DNA of 64,000 nt from Brevibacterium gallinarum. Lineage in GTDB: Bacteria > Actinomycetota > Actinomycetes > Actinomycetales > Brevibacteriaceae. The stretch is taken from NCBI RefSeq assembly GCF_014836885.1, contig NZ_JACSPY010000006.1:1-64000 (forward strand), given 5' to 3'. Shown here one piece after another: positions 18,189-27,473 of this stretch (the stretch's first letter is position 1; every line of letters begins with the position of its first letter). Made by a program: the position numbers and the translations under genes. The notes below the pieces were generated by a model. It worked only from the letters and a program-made list of their open reading frames with translations, was not told the DNA's origin and did no database searches.

Positions 18189-21100
18189 GCCGGTTCCCCG
18201 CTCTGCTCCCACTGAAGAGCGGCCAGACGCGAGTCACGGTTGTCGCTGATGTCGATCTTGACGGCCGCGCCCACGTAGTCTTCGAGGATCGGCAGCAGTT
18301 TTTTGGGTGTGGCGAGGATGAGCTGGAAACCGAAGTCTACGAAGGTCTCCAGTGCCATTCGGGCGAAGGTCTCATCGGCCTTGTCGAATGCTTCATCGAG
18401 CATGACGGTGCTGAATTCCGGCAGCTCCTCGGCGGAATCGGTCAGCTGATAGCGCAGGGCAGCGGCCAGGCAGAACACGACGAGCTTTTGACGCTGTCCG
18501 CCGGATAGTCCGGTGGAGGATTCGTAGGCCCGGATCGGCTCGCCGCCCGCATCAGTCTCCACGCCGAGGAAGCTGACGTGCCGACGAGTGTCGAGGCAGG
18601 CGGTGCGCCACCTCCGGTCAGCTGGTTCAGCTGAGCCGAGGCGGCCGATGACCTTCTTGATGAGCGCGAACTTCTCTTCTGCGGCTTCCGGTGTCAGGGA
18701 TGTCATCGCATCGGTGGTGATCTCGCGCAGCTCTGTGAGGAATGTCTGGACTTCCGCGCTGCGGCGCTCCTTCGGTTTGATCGTCAGGTACCTTCCGCGG
18801 TCGAATTGGCTGCCGCTCAGCGACTGGTTCACCTGGTGGATGCGCTCCTTGATTTCGTTGAAGGCGCGGCTGATCTGCGCATTCAGCGTGCCGATATTGC
18901 GGGTGGACTGGGTGCGCAGCATCTCCAGGAAGCGCTTCTCATGTGCGGGCAGCCCGTCGCTGTGCAGAGTAGTGCGCCGCCGACGGTATTCGTCCCGGTC
19001 GCGGATCGAGCGCTCGACGTCAGCGCTGAATGCCGGCCACTGGCTGAGAAAGGAGTGGGCGCGGCGTTCGAAGTCGGCCTCTGCGCGGTGCTGCTGCTTC
19101 TGGACCTCATCACGGACTTCGCGCAGCTGCCGTTCGATGGTGTTCTTCACTGTGGCGATGTCATCGACGCTCAGCCGACGCCGGCGTTCGTAGAACCGGG
19201 AGCGCAGGGTGTCTGTCACAGCCGCGTTGGGTTCGGGCCCACCACCGGCATCCGCTGCCCGGGCAACGGCCTCATCGAGGCGCGTTAGCACGCTTTTGAG
19301 CTCGATCACGTCGGTCTGCGCAGCGTTTTCAGCTTCCCGGGCCGTTTCGCGGGCGGCGGTCGCGGTGCTGACGAGCTCCTGCGCTGCCTGCAGATCGGTG
19401 TTGCCGCGGGTCACCTGCTCGAGGCGCCGTTCGGCGGCAGCGACTGCAGCCTGTGCTGCCCGTGCGTCGAGCTCCGACCACGGCGTATCAGCGAGCTCGT
19501 CGAGGATGCTGCGCCTGGTGGCATCGGCATTGCGCTGGTCGATGGCCCGGATGAGCCGGTCCTTGGTCTCCGCGACTTTCTTCTGCTCGGCGCTGATGGC
19601 TTCGAGCAGCTCCGTGACCTTCTCGACGGTGCTGAAGCCCATCACCCATCGGCTGCGGTCGTCGACCCGTGTGCGGTCGTCCTTTTCGAACCGGTCTCCC
19701 GGCCGTCTCACCTGTCCGGCCCGAGTGAGTCCGCGTTCCGCTTCCGCCAATTCGGCAGACTCATCGACACAGGTGTAGTCGAATCGGGTGGACAGCGTGT
19801 GATGCATCCACGCAGCGAACGGCGAATCACTGCGGACGTCAACCTTGTGCACTAGGGACCGGGAATCGCTGATGGGTGGGGGAGTAGGACTGGAGCTGTG
19901 GACGGCCTGCACGACGATCCGCACTCCGAAATGCATGGAGTCGAGTGTCTGGGCAACCTGCTTGGCGTAACGGAAGTCGACGAGCATCGTGCGTGAGAGT
20001 GAACCGAGCAGCCGTTCGATCGCACCTCGCCAGGTGGCTTCTTCCCCGCGCACTTCCATTAGCTCACCGCAGAACGGCAGTGCCTGATAGCTGAGATTCA
20101 GCTGTTGAGCCAAGAGCTTCCGGGCGTTCAGCAGCGGTCTGTCGAGGTTGGACTTCTCTGCTCTGGCGGCCTCGAGGTCGCTTCTGAGCGCCGCCAGCCG
20201 CTCCGTTGCCTGCCGGTGCCGTTCGGCCGCTTCGTGCTCGGCGGTCTGGATACGGGTGCGCTGAGCTTCCTCAGCTGGGTCGGACCGCTGTTCGAGCAGT
20301 TCGTCGAACTCTTCGGCCGTCTGCGGCAGGGTGGTGACTCCGGCGCGCTGGAGTCGCTGGGCCAGCGAGTTGCGGCGCCGGTCTACGTGGTCCTGGCGTT
20401 GTCTGGCCGCCGTCAGCTGGTCGTCGAGCCGGGCGAGTTCACCGCCGCCGGCCTCCAGCAGCGCAGCATGGGCGAGATCCGCATCGCGGGTTGCCTCCTC
20501 GACATCCGCGCGTGCCTTCCCGAGGGCGGCTTCGGCTGCCGACAGGCGCCGGCGCGCCCTCCTGCGCTCCTGTTCGGCGAGTTCACGTGTCAGAGCACTG
20601 GCCACCTGGTCGAGCCCGGCGAGCAGGGAGCTGATCTCCGTGTTTCGGGCCGTCGCCTCGTCATAGGCGTCTGCGTCAGCGCAGATCTCTTCCAGCGCCT
20701 GCAGCTGCAGGCGTGCGGTGACGACGCTTTCGTGCGCGTCGGACAGCTGCGTGAACTGTTCGATGGCGCGATCGGCGATCGCGAAGGTCGAGGGCTCACC
20801 GAGCATGTACATCCGGAACAGGTCGTCAAGGCTGCCGAGGTTCTTCGCTGCGACCGTGCGGTGGAGCAGGTTCATCGCTGCGTCCGAGGCGATGCCGAGC
20901 GCAGCGCGGTACCGCGACTGGAATACGGAGTGCTTGTCGGTGACGAATGCGGACGTGAAGTCCTTCTTCAGCTTTCGCACCGCCACCGCACCGGTCAGGT
21001 AGCTGCTGAAGTCCGGCAGCACGGCATCGGAGCGGGTGAGGATGCAGATCTCCTTGACGTCACTGGCCGTCATCTGCCCGGCGTTGAGTTTGAAGAGCTT

Positions 21101-21541
21101 GATAAGCAGGACCGGTTCCTCTCCCGGCCGGTCGAAGCGCAGCAGAACGCCGGAGAAGGTCGCGCCGGTGCGCAGGTAGGTGGTGCGGATCTCATCGACG
21201 TCATCAGCCTCGGCTGCACCGTAGGCGCCCCGCATATAGCTGACAATCGTGCGGTCGGAGGAGCGCACGGACTGGTCCTGCGCGGCGGCATTGTAGCGGA
21301 GCTTCACCCGAGGTGTGAGTACAGTGGAGATCGCATCGAGAAGCGAGGACTTGCCGGAGCCCGAATCGCCGGTGAAGACGAGGCCCGAGGGCGGAACATC
21401 GACGGCATGGTGGCCGGAGAAGGTGCCCCAGTTGATCACCTCCAGCCGGCTGAGACGCCATTGGCGGCGTGCCGTCGCTGCCACCGCCGGCACCGGGGCC
21501 GGCGGCTGCTCCGGCATATCGAAGAGCGCATCGCTGCTCAT
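18185..21541 (-). CDS. jetC: Wadjet protein JetC (SMC-like coiled-coil ATPase)
   Basis: 1118-aa SMC/MukB-like motor. Walker A is GDSGSGKS at residues 58-65. Long heptad-rich coiled coils rich in Ala, Glu and Arg run from about 260 to 900 with a hinge region between them. The C-terminal head has the signature TGLSGGQRQK and Walker B in TVMLDEAFDKAD. The protein forms a dimer that extrudes DNA loops and senses small circular DNA. The ATG at 21541 overlaps the jetB stop by 4 nt. All ATPase motifs are intact, so the system looks functional. Confidence 0.93.
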   Translation of the reverse strand: MSSDALFDMPEQPPAPVPAVAATARRQWRLSRLEVINWGTFSGHHAVDVPPSGLVFTGDSGSGKSSLLDAISTVLTPRVKLRYNAAAQDQSVRSSDRTIVSYMRGAYGAAEADDVDEIRTTYLRTGATFSGVLLRFDRPGEEPVLLIKLFKLNAGQMTASDVKEICILTRSDAVLPDFSSYLTGAVAVRKLKKDFTSAFVTDKHSVFQSRYRAALGIASDAAMNLLHRTVAAKNLGSLDDLFRMYMLGEPSTFAIADRAIEQFTQLSDAHESVVTARLQLQALEEICADADAYDEATARNTEISSLLAGLDQVASALTRELAEQERRRARRRLSAAEAALGKARADVEEATRDADLAHAALLEAGGGELARLDDQLTAARQRQDHVDRRRNSLAQRLQRAGVTTLPQTAEEFDELLEQRSDPAEEAQRTRIQTAEHEAAERHRQATERLAALRSDLEAARAEKSNLDRPLLNARKLLAQQLNLSYQALPFCGELMEVRGEEATWRGAIERLLGSLSRTMLVDFRYAKQVAQTLDSMHFGVRIVVQAVHSSSPTPPPISDSRSLVHKVDVRSDSPFAAWMHHTLSTRFDYTCVDESAELAEAERGLTRAGQVRRPGDRFEKDDRTRVDDRSRWVMGFSTVEKVTELLEAISAEQKKVAETKDRLIRAIDQRNADATRRSILDELADTPWSELDARAAQAAVAAAERRLEQVTRGNTDLQAAQELVSTATAARETAREAENAAQTDVIELKSVLTRLDEAVARAADAGGGPEPNAAVTDTLRSRFYERRRRLSVDDIATVKNTIERQLREVRDEVQKQQHRAEADFERRAHSFLSQWPAFSADVERSIRDRDEYRRRRTTLHSDGLPAHEKRFLEMLRTQSTRNIGTLNAQISRAFNEIKERIHQVNQSLSGSQFDRGRYLTIKPKERRSAEVQTFLTELREITTDAMTSLTPEAAEEKFALIKKVIGRLGSAEPADRRWRTACLDTRRHVSFLGVETDAGGEPIRAYESSTGLSGGQRQKLVVFCLAAALRYQLTDSAEELPEFSTVMLDEAFDKADETFARMALETFVDFGFQLILATPKKLLPILEDYVGAAVKIDISDNRDSRLAALQWEQSGEPA

Positions 21542-22236
21542 GACTCATCACCGTCCTCAGCTGCGGCGCCGTCCGGCTGTGACGTGTTTTCGCCGAGGAT
21601 CCGCTGGTACTCTGCGGTCAGGGCATGGATCTGCTCGGAACCGAAGACCAGACGCAGCACCGGTGAGATCTCATAGCGTCCTTCGGTGTGCGTGCCCTGC
21701 AGAATGCCGTACTGGATGAGCTTCTTGAACGAAGCGTTGAAGCGCTTGGCGAACATGACGTCGTCGAGGTCCTGTTTGGCTGCGAACACGCTGAGCGCGT
21801 CTCGCACCTCTTCTTCGCCGATGATTGCCCGCATTCCGCGGTCCACGCGCAGCAGCTCATGACGCAACTGCAGCACGAGAGCGGAGTCCAGCAGCGTCAG
21901 CTGGTGAGTGCGCACTACTGCCGGCGCTTCTGCTTCCGGTGCGCTGACATTGCGCACGAACGCGATCCCGCTCTCCTCATCGACGATGAGGTCTAAGAAC
22001 ATATCAGCCAGTCGCGAGCGCAGCACCGTCTCACCGTTGAGGGTCGCCCGCCACAGCGCCGGGTGGGATTGGCTGGAGACGTAGGGTCCCTGCACGAGCC
22101 GGACGAGTGCGCGCCGGGCATCGGCGCTCAGAGTTCCAGAGTCGTACTCCCATAGCTGGTCCGGGTTCACTTCCGGCTCCCGTGCCGGCGCCTCGGGAAC
22201 GGCAGGTGCGTCACGACTGATATCAGAGCTGGGCAT
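21538..22236 (-). CDS. jetB: Wadjet protein JetB (DUF4194, kite-like subunit)
   Basis: 232-aa DUF4194 protein, the MukE/kite-like subunit that bridges the JetC heads and JetA. Winged-helix-like segments are seen around RRALVRLVQGPYV and LQLRHELLRVDRGMRAI. The ATG at 22236 overlaps the end of jetA by 14 nt. The open frame continues to 22542, but only as an overlap of jetA with biased composition. A Pro/Glu-rich stretch (VPEAPAREPE) near the N-terminus carries a variant of the dispersed GC-rich repeat. Confidence 0.9.
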   Translation of the reverse strand: MPSSDISRDAPAVPEAPAREPEVNPDQLWEYDSGTLSADARRALVRLVQGPYVSSQSHPALWRATLNGETVLRSRLADMFLDLIVDEESGIAFVRNVSAPEAEAPAVVRTHQLTLLDSALVLQLRHELLRVDRGMRAIIGEEEVRDALSVFAAKQDLDDVMFAKRFNASFKKLIQYGILQGTHTEGRYEISPVLRLVFGSEQIHALTAEYQRILGENTSQPDGAAAEDGDES

Positions 22237-23761
22237 GCGTTCCTTCAGGTTTGCGACGGATGCGTCTGAGGGCCGGGATCGGCTCGGTGAAGCGGTAGCA
22301 GAGCGCCTCGGCGCTGCGTTCGGCACCGGAGACCGACACCCAGCGCAGCATCTCATGCTCATCGGGTTCGCTGCTGCCGTAGCGCAGCGCGAGATCCATG
22401 AGTCCGATGACGCTGCCGAGCCCCTGCGTGGCCGGACGGAATCCGAGCACATCGCCGATTCCGATTCCCGGCAGATCCTCCTGGGCAGAAGGCAGCTGAC
22501 CCGCCCGGTGAGCGGACAGCGTGGCGTTGACGTTCTCAGCAAGCTCCTTCATATCGATATCGGCTTCCCTCGCGAGGGAGCGCAGTGCGGCTGCATCGAG
22601 GGTTCCCGTGTTGTGTGACTCGACTTCATCCTCGACGCGAGCCAGAGCCGGATCATGCAGGCGCAAGGAGCCGACGGAGCGCAGCTCGACAGACGGCCGG
22701 GCAATCGCGACGCTCAGTCGTTCGTACACCGGCACCTCGGCGGCGACCTGCACCGCCAAGGACCGTGCGGATCGGATGGCCGCTGCAACACTGCGGTCTT
22801 CGGCGAATTCGCTCGATTGCACGAAACGGCGCAGCGACCGCGTCAGGTTCGTCATGACATCATCGACCTCTGCAGCACGGTCCTGGAGCATCGGGACGAG
22901 CTGGCGCAGGAACGTCACTGTCGCGGGGTCGAGGTGATCGACGAAGTCCCGGCCCAGCAGCTCCGTGATATTCGTTTCGAACTCCAAACCCGCCTCGGTA
23001 TCGACAAGCATCGAAGCGAAGCCGTCGAACGACCGGCCTGCCTCGGATTCAGCGAGATGGTCGACACCGCGCCACACGTCGGACAGCACCGTTCCTCGGT
23101 GGCCGGCTTCCTCCACGAGTTGGGTGCGCAGCGAACGATTGATGCTTTCCAGTTCGGAGCGCACGCGAGCGAAGTCAGTCGGCAGCTCGGAAGCCAGCTG
23201 GGAGATGTCGCGTGCCGATTCGGAAGCAGCCGCCGCGCCAGCCGGCAGCGCCTCTCCTGATCGGACGGCGTCAATCTCAGCGTCGATGCGCTCACGCTCA
23301 GCTTCGAGTGCAGCGACGCGCCGTTCGACATCGGGGTCGGTGTCGCGCACGAGTTGGCGGAGCCGATTCTGGATCGTCGCCAGCCGGGACTGCGTTACCG
23401 AGGTGCGGTCCGAATCGAGCCGGTCGACGAACTGCAGGGCGATGTGCCCAGCTGGAGACAGCTCGAAGGTCTCCTCGCGACTGGTCTCGACGCTGCGGCG
23501 GATGAGGATTCCGTCGCGCCGCCACTGCTCGCAGTAGCTGCGGGCCGTGCCCATCACGGTATGACCCTGATATCTCAGGGCATCGAGGTCGGCATCGATG
23601 AGGTCGAACAGGTCACTGGCAGCCATCCGGATCGTGCTGCCGGTCAGGTGCGTGCGCAGAATCGGAGCGGCGAACCAGACATTGTCGCTGCGTAGGAAAG
23701 ACCAGGTGGGGTCCTCTGCTATCAGGCGGCGGTTCGCCTGCGCCTCTGCCAGCACGCTCAT
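22223..23761 (-). CDS. jetA: Wadjet protein JetA (DUF3375, kleisin-like subunit)
   Basis: 512-aa DUF3375 protein, first gene of the operon and the MukF/kleisin-like component. It begins with a winged-helix region (MSVLAEAQANRRL, WSFLRSDNVWFAAPIL), followed by a coiled middle (EAERERIDAEIDAV) and a helical C-terminus. Two ATGs are possible, 23770 and 23761. I prefer 23761: TACGAT ends 7 bp before it, matching the leaderless pattern elsewhere in this window, and no Shine-Dalgarno sequence precedes either ATG. The gene order jetABCD with overlapping ends is the standard one. Confidence 0.9.
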   Translation of the reverse strand: MSVLAEAQANRRLIAEDPTWSFLRSDNVWFAAPILRTHLTGSTIRMAASDLFDLIDADLDALRYQGHTVMGTARSYCEQWRRDGILIRRSVETSREETFELSPAGHIALQFVDRLDSDRTSVTQSRLATIQNRLRQLVRDTDPDVERRVAALEAERERIDAEIDAVRSGEALPAGAAAASESARDISQLASELPTDFARVRSELESINRSLRTQLVEEAGHRGTVLSDVWRGVDHLAESEAGRSFDGFASMLVDTEAGLEFETNITELLGRDFVDHLDPATVTFLRQLVPMLQDRAAEVDDVMTNLTRSLRRFVQSSEFAEDRSVAAAIRSARSLAVQVAAEVPVYERLSVAIARPSVELRSVGSLRLHDPALARVEDEVESHNTGTLDAAALRSLAREADIDMKELAENVNATLSAHRAGQLPSAQEDLPGIGIGDVLGFRPATQGLGSVIGLMDLALRYGSSEPDEHEMLRWVSVSGAERSAEALCYRFTEPIPALRRIRRKPEGTHAQL

Positions 23762-23834
23762 GGCATCCATCGTAAAGCGATGTCAATCGTGCTGACGGCG
23801 GGAGTGGATTGCCGGTCTTCAGCGCCCGGGCGCA

Positions 23835-24575
23835 TCACCCCTCCAGGTGCTCGAAGGCCCTCCGGTAGAACCACTCGACGTGCGCGGTGACCGCGTCCGC
23901 GGCAGCCTGCGGGTCGCTGCCGGCCACAGCAGCGAGGATCTGCCGGTGCTGTTCCTGCAGGCGCAGCCTGACCTGCGGCCAGTCGGCCAGCAGCCGCACC
24001 CCTTCCTGCACATAGCCGACGGTCGCCTGGCGCAGCGAGCCGAGAATCGTCGTCGTCACCTCATTGCCGCCCAGCGAGGTGATCGTCAGGTGGAACTGCG
24101 CATCGAGTTCGTGGAACGTCTCATCGGGCAGATCGGGGTCATCGAGCGCATCGAGGATCTCAGCGGCACGGGCAAGAGTCTGTCCCGCCTCGGGATCGGA
24201 GGCGACGTCACGCCGGGCGGCAGCGGCAGCGGCGTCGGCTTCGAGCAGCCGGCGCACCGCGACGATGTCGACGACGGGCAGGAAGCTCGACGCCAGGTGC
24301 ATCCGCAGCCCCCAGCCGAGAGCGGCCGAGGGTTCGGAGATGACGATCGCCCCAGCACTCGGGCCTGAACCGACCCCCGAACGCACGAGCCCGAGGGCGT
24401 CGAGGATGCGGATCGCCTCGCGCACGGAGTTGCGGGAGATGCCGAACTCCTCGGCCAGCGCCCGCTCCGAGGGCAACCGGTCGCCGATGCGCAGCTGCCC
24501 TGAGCGCAGCCGGTCTTCGACAGCGTCGAGGATGGCGGCATAGGACTTCGCGGGCGCACGGCGTTCGGGGCTCAT
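23835..24575 (-). CDS. lldR: GntR/FadR-family regulator, LldR-like
   Basis: 246-aa repressor. The N-terminal winged helix, residues 10-75, contains DRLPSERALAEEFGISRNSV; the C-terminal FCD domain (about 95-235) contains the metal-binding His pattern, including FHLTITSLGGN and LQEQHRQILAAV. It lies 10 bp downstream of the lactate permease and opposite lutABC, so it very likely senses lactate and binds TGTGGT-N3-ACCACA at 26355-26369. TAGAAT ends 7 bp before the ATG, so it may also be made from its own leaderless transcript. The open frame extends to 24611, overlapping the permease, without support. Confidence 0.85.
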   Translation of the reverse strand: MSPERRAPAKSYAAILDAVEDRLRSGQLRIGDRLPSERALAEEFGISRNSVREAIRILDALGLVRSGVGSGPSAGAIVISEPSAALGWGLRMHLASSFLPVVDIVAVRRLLEADAAAAAARRDVASDPEAGQTLARAAEILDALDDPDLPDETFHELDAQFHLTITSLGGNEVTTTILGSLRQATVGYVQEGVRLLADWPQVRLRLQEQHRQILAAVAGSDPQAAADAVTAHVEWFYRRAFEHLEG

Positions 24576-24585
24576 CTGATGAATT

Positions 24586-26250
24586 CTACGGAAGCATCCA
24601 CGCGAGCACATTCGACTGCAGGAAGACGAGCGCGCAGATGACGAACAGCAGCCCGATGCTCCACGGGATGACCTTCTTGAAGATCTCGGACTCCTTGCCC
24701 TCCATCTGCACCGCCGTCGCTGCGATCGCCAGGGACTGCGGGGAGATCATCTTGCCCACGACCCCGCCCGAGGTGTTGGCCGCCAGCAGCAGCTTCGGGT
24801 CGATCCCGGCATTGGTCGCCGCAGTGTGCTGCAGGTTGGAGAACAGCGCGTTGGCCGAGGTGTCGGAGCCGGTGACGGCGGTGCCGAGCCAGCCGAGGAT
24901 CGGGGAGAGGAAGGCGAAGATCGCGCCGAGGGAGGCGAGGTAGGCGCCGATCGAGACGGTCTGGCCGGAGAAGTTCATGACATAGGCCAGCGCCAGCACG
25001 GCCGCGATCGTCAGTGCCGCCCACCGCATCCGCCAGGCGCAGGTGCCGATGAGTCCGAGTGCGGCACCCATCCCGAGGCGGTAGCGGTCGTGTTCGCTGA
25101 AGATCGTGTAGATCGCGGCGACGACGAGTCCGGTGATGAGCAGGATGGTGCCCGGTGAGGACAGCCAGGCGAGCTTGTAGGTGGTGGCCGCGACGACCGA
25201 GCCGTCGGCGGTGAGCAGGTGCTCGGACAGTTCCGGCCACGGGATCTCGACGGTGGTGGACGCCAGGGCGGCAGGGACGTCGATGCCGAGCTTCCACATG
25301 TTCGCCACGGCGAAGAAGGCGACGACGAGCAGGTAGGGCAGCAGGGCCATCCACACGCGCACCGGCTTGAGCTCGGCGGCGCTCGCCGGTGCGGTGACGC
25401 CGAGGCGCTCGCGCACCTCGGCGTCATCGCGCGGGGTCCAGACCTTGAGGAACAGCACGGCTGCGCCGAGGGAGGCGAGGCAGGCGACGATGTCGGTCAT
25501 CTCGTAGGAGAAGTGGGTCGCCGACCACCACTGGGCGATGCCGAAGGACAGGCCGATGACGAGCGCTGCCGGCCAGGCGTCCTTGATGCCGCGCAGTCCG
25601 TCGAGGACGAAGAGCAGCACGAAGGGCACGATCCAGGCGACGAACGGGGCCTGCACACCGACGATCGCACCGATCGCCGCCGGGTCCTCACCGGTCAGCG
25701 AGCCTGCGGTGGTGATCGGGATTGCGAGTGCCCCGAAGGCCACCGGTGCGGTGTTGGCGAGCAGGACGGCGATGGCCGCGCGCAGCGGTGCCACTCCGAG
25801 GGCCATGACCATGGTCGCGGTGATGGCGACCGGGGCGCCGAAACCGGCGAGGGCTTCGAGCAGGCCGCCGAAGCAGAAGGCGATGAGGATCGCCTGGATG
25901 CGCAGGTCGCCGCCGCCGATCCGGTCGAAGAGCAGACGCAGGTCCTCGAAGCGGCCGGACGTGACGGTCAGCTCGTAGAACCACAGCGCCATGACGATGA
26001 TCCACACGATCGGGAACAGCCCGAAGGCGGCGCCCTGCGTTGCGGACAGGGCCGCCAGTCCGAGCGGCATGTCGAAGCCGAGCCAGGCTACGAGCAGTGC
26101 TGCGGTCAGGGCGGCCAGCGCCGAGGTGTGGGCGCGGGCTCTGACGCCGAGCAGCATGGCGAAGAAGGTCGCAAGGGGGATGAGGGCGACGAGGGCGGAC
26201 AGGCCCAGCGACCCGCCGACGGCGTCGGTGGCTGCGGTGAAGTTCTCCAC
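24586..26250 (-). CDS. lldP: L-lactate permease (LctP family)
   Basis: 554-aa polytopic membrane protein of the lactate permease family. It begins with a hydrophobic stretch (LSALVALIPLATFFAMLLGV) and has about 13 membrane segments. Family motifs include GFGAPVAITATM, SPILGWLGTAVTGSDTSANA and LLAANTSGGVVGKM. It imports L-lactate by proton symport. Start is the GTG at 26250 with AAGGAG 5-6 nt upstream. It is divergent from lutA and co-directional with the LldR-like gene, so transport and oxidation of lactate are controlled from the shared 26251-26537 interval. Confidence 0.93.
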   Translation of the reverse strand: MENFTAATDAVGGSLGLSALVALIPLATFFAMLLGVRARAHTSALAALTAALLVAWLGFDMPLGLAALSATQGAAFGLFPIVWIIVMALWFYELTVTSGRFEDLRLLFDRIGGGDLRIQAILIAFCFGGLLEALAGFGAPVAITATMVMALGVAPLRAAIAVLLANTAPVAFGALAIPITTAGSLTGEDPAAIGAIVGVQAPFVAWIVPFVLLFVLDGLRGIKDAWPAALVIGLSFGIAQWWSATHFSYEMTDIVACLASLGAAVLFLKVWTPRDDAEVRERLGVTAPASAAELKPVRVWMALLPYLLVVAFFAVANMWKLGIDVPAALASTTVEIPWPELSEHLLTADGSVVAATTYKLAWLSSPGTILLITGLVVAAIYTIFSEHDRYRLGMGAALGLIGTCAWRMRWAALTIAAVLALAYVMNFSGQTVSIGAYLASLGAIFAFLSPILGWLGTAVTGSDTSANALFSNLQHTAATNAGIDPKLLLAANTSGGVVGKMISPQSLAIAATAVQMEGKESEIFKKVIPWSIGLLFVICALVFLQSNVLAWMLP

Positions 26251-26354
26251 GGGGACTCCTTGAGAGGGGAGGGCGCGCGGTTGCAGGCGCGTGCAGTGAG
26301 GTGCGTTCAGCAGTGAACGTGGTCCATGCCGGTGCTGTGTGCTAGATTACAGCA

Positions 26355-26369
26355 TGTGGTAGGACCACA
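26355..26369. promoter_or_regulatory. LldR-type operator between lldP and lutA
   Basis: TGTGGT-AGG-ACCACA is a perfect palindrome and contains TGGTNNNACCA, the pattern bound by FCD-type GntR regulators. TAGATT at 26343-26348 (plus) and TAATCT (minus, same position) flank it as possible -10 hexamers for the two divergent units. Confidence 0.7.
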
Positions 26370-26537
26370 GCTTACACACGTTCGGGACGAGCACAAATCC
26401 GTGTCAGATCCGAGGCGTACGATGACACACAGCAGCACCTCACCAGAGCCGCTCCGGGCACCGACCTCGCTCCGGAACCGTGCGTGTGCTGCAGCCGAGC
26501 TCCCGCCGGCAGGCGGGACGCCAGAGGGGAGTAGACA

Positions 26538-27473
26538 ATGACATCGGCCACCCGGCCCAGCCCGCCCGGTGCTGCACCGTCAGCCCAGACCCCGACACGG
26601 GCGCAGACCCCAGCACCTGCGCAGGCCGCAACACGGGCGCCGGCCGCAGCACCGGCGCCGGCCGCGCTGCGGATCGCGATCTTCCCCACCTGCATCGTCG
26701 ACGCGATGTATCCGCGGGTCGCCGAGGCAACGGTGCGGATCCTCGAGCGCCTCGGCCACGAGGTCGTATTCCCGCCCCAGCAGACTTGCTGCTCGCAGAT
26801 GCACGTCAACTCCGGCTACTTCGCAGATGCCTACGACATCGTGCGCAACCACGTCGAGGCCTTCTCCGACTACGACTACGACATCGCCGTCGCCCCCTCC
26901 GCCTCGTGTGTCGTGTCCCTGCAGCACCAGCAGCCCGACATCGCCCGCCGCGCCGGCGACCCAGCCTGCGCTGCGGTGGCGGAGGCCATCGCCGGGCGGA
27001 CGTTCGAGCTTTCGAAGCTGCTCATCGACGTCCTCGGCATCACCGATGCCGCCAGCCAGCTCGGCTCCTACTTCCCGCACCGGGTGACCTTCCACTCCAG
27101 CTGCCACGGGCTGCGGCACATGAAGCTCGGCACCCGGCAGTCCGATCTGCTGCGCACCGTCGCCGGCATCGACTACGCCGAACTGCCCGGCCTGGAGGAA
27201 TGTTGCGGCTTCGGCGGCACCTTCTCCTTCAAGAACGCCGGCACCTCCGGGGCGATGGTCGCCGACAAGGTCGCAGCGATCCAGTCCACCGGCGCCTCGA
27301 TCTGCGCCGGCGGTGACGTGTCGTGCCTGATGAACATCGGCGGCGCCGCCCAGAAGCAGAAGACCGGCATCACCACCGTCCACTTCGCCGAGATCCTCGC
27401 GAGCACCCGCGAGAACCCCCTGCAGGTCTCCGGCGACGTCGCCGTCTCCGGTGGCGGAAGGAGCTGCCCATGA
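26538..27473 (+). CDS. lutA: LutA, Fe-S subunit of the L-lactate oxidising complex
   Basis: 311-aa protein with two cysteine-rich CCG domains: QQTCCSQMHVNSGY near residues 75-90 and the pair SSCHGLRHM with GLEECCGFGGTFS near 190-225. These bind the substrate-side cluster of the LutABC complex, which oxidises L-lactate to pyruvate. About 50 N-terminal residues are Ala/Pro/Thr-rich and absent from the Bacillus protein. GGGGAG precedes the ATG. lutB starts in the stop codon (ATGA overlap). Confidence 0.93.
   Translation: MTSATRPSPPGAAPSAQTPTRAQTPAPAQAATRAPAAAPAPAALRIAIFPTCIVDAMYPRVAEATVRILERLGHEVVFPPQQTCCSQMHVNSGYFADAYDIVRNHVEAFSDYDYDIAVAPSASCVVSLQHQQPDIARRAGDPACAAVAEAIAGRTFELSKLLIDVLGITDAASQLGSYFPHRVTFHSSCHGLRHMKLGTRQSDLLRTVAGIDYAELPGLEECCGFGGTFSFKNAGTSGAMVADKVAAIQSTGASICAGGDVSCLMNIGGAAQKQKTGITTVHFAEILASTRENPLQVSGDVAVSGGGRSCP

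Noticed and set aside
20105..21676. Long open frame opposite jetC
   Set aside because: Shadow of jetC; no ribosome site and low-complexity product.
25219..26316. Plus-strand frame of 365 codons opposite the lactate permease
   Set aside because: Translation is Gly/Asp/Glu/Gln-rich with no membrane or domain pattern; the opposite strand is a clear permease.
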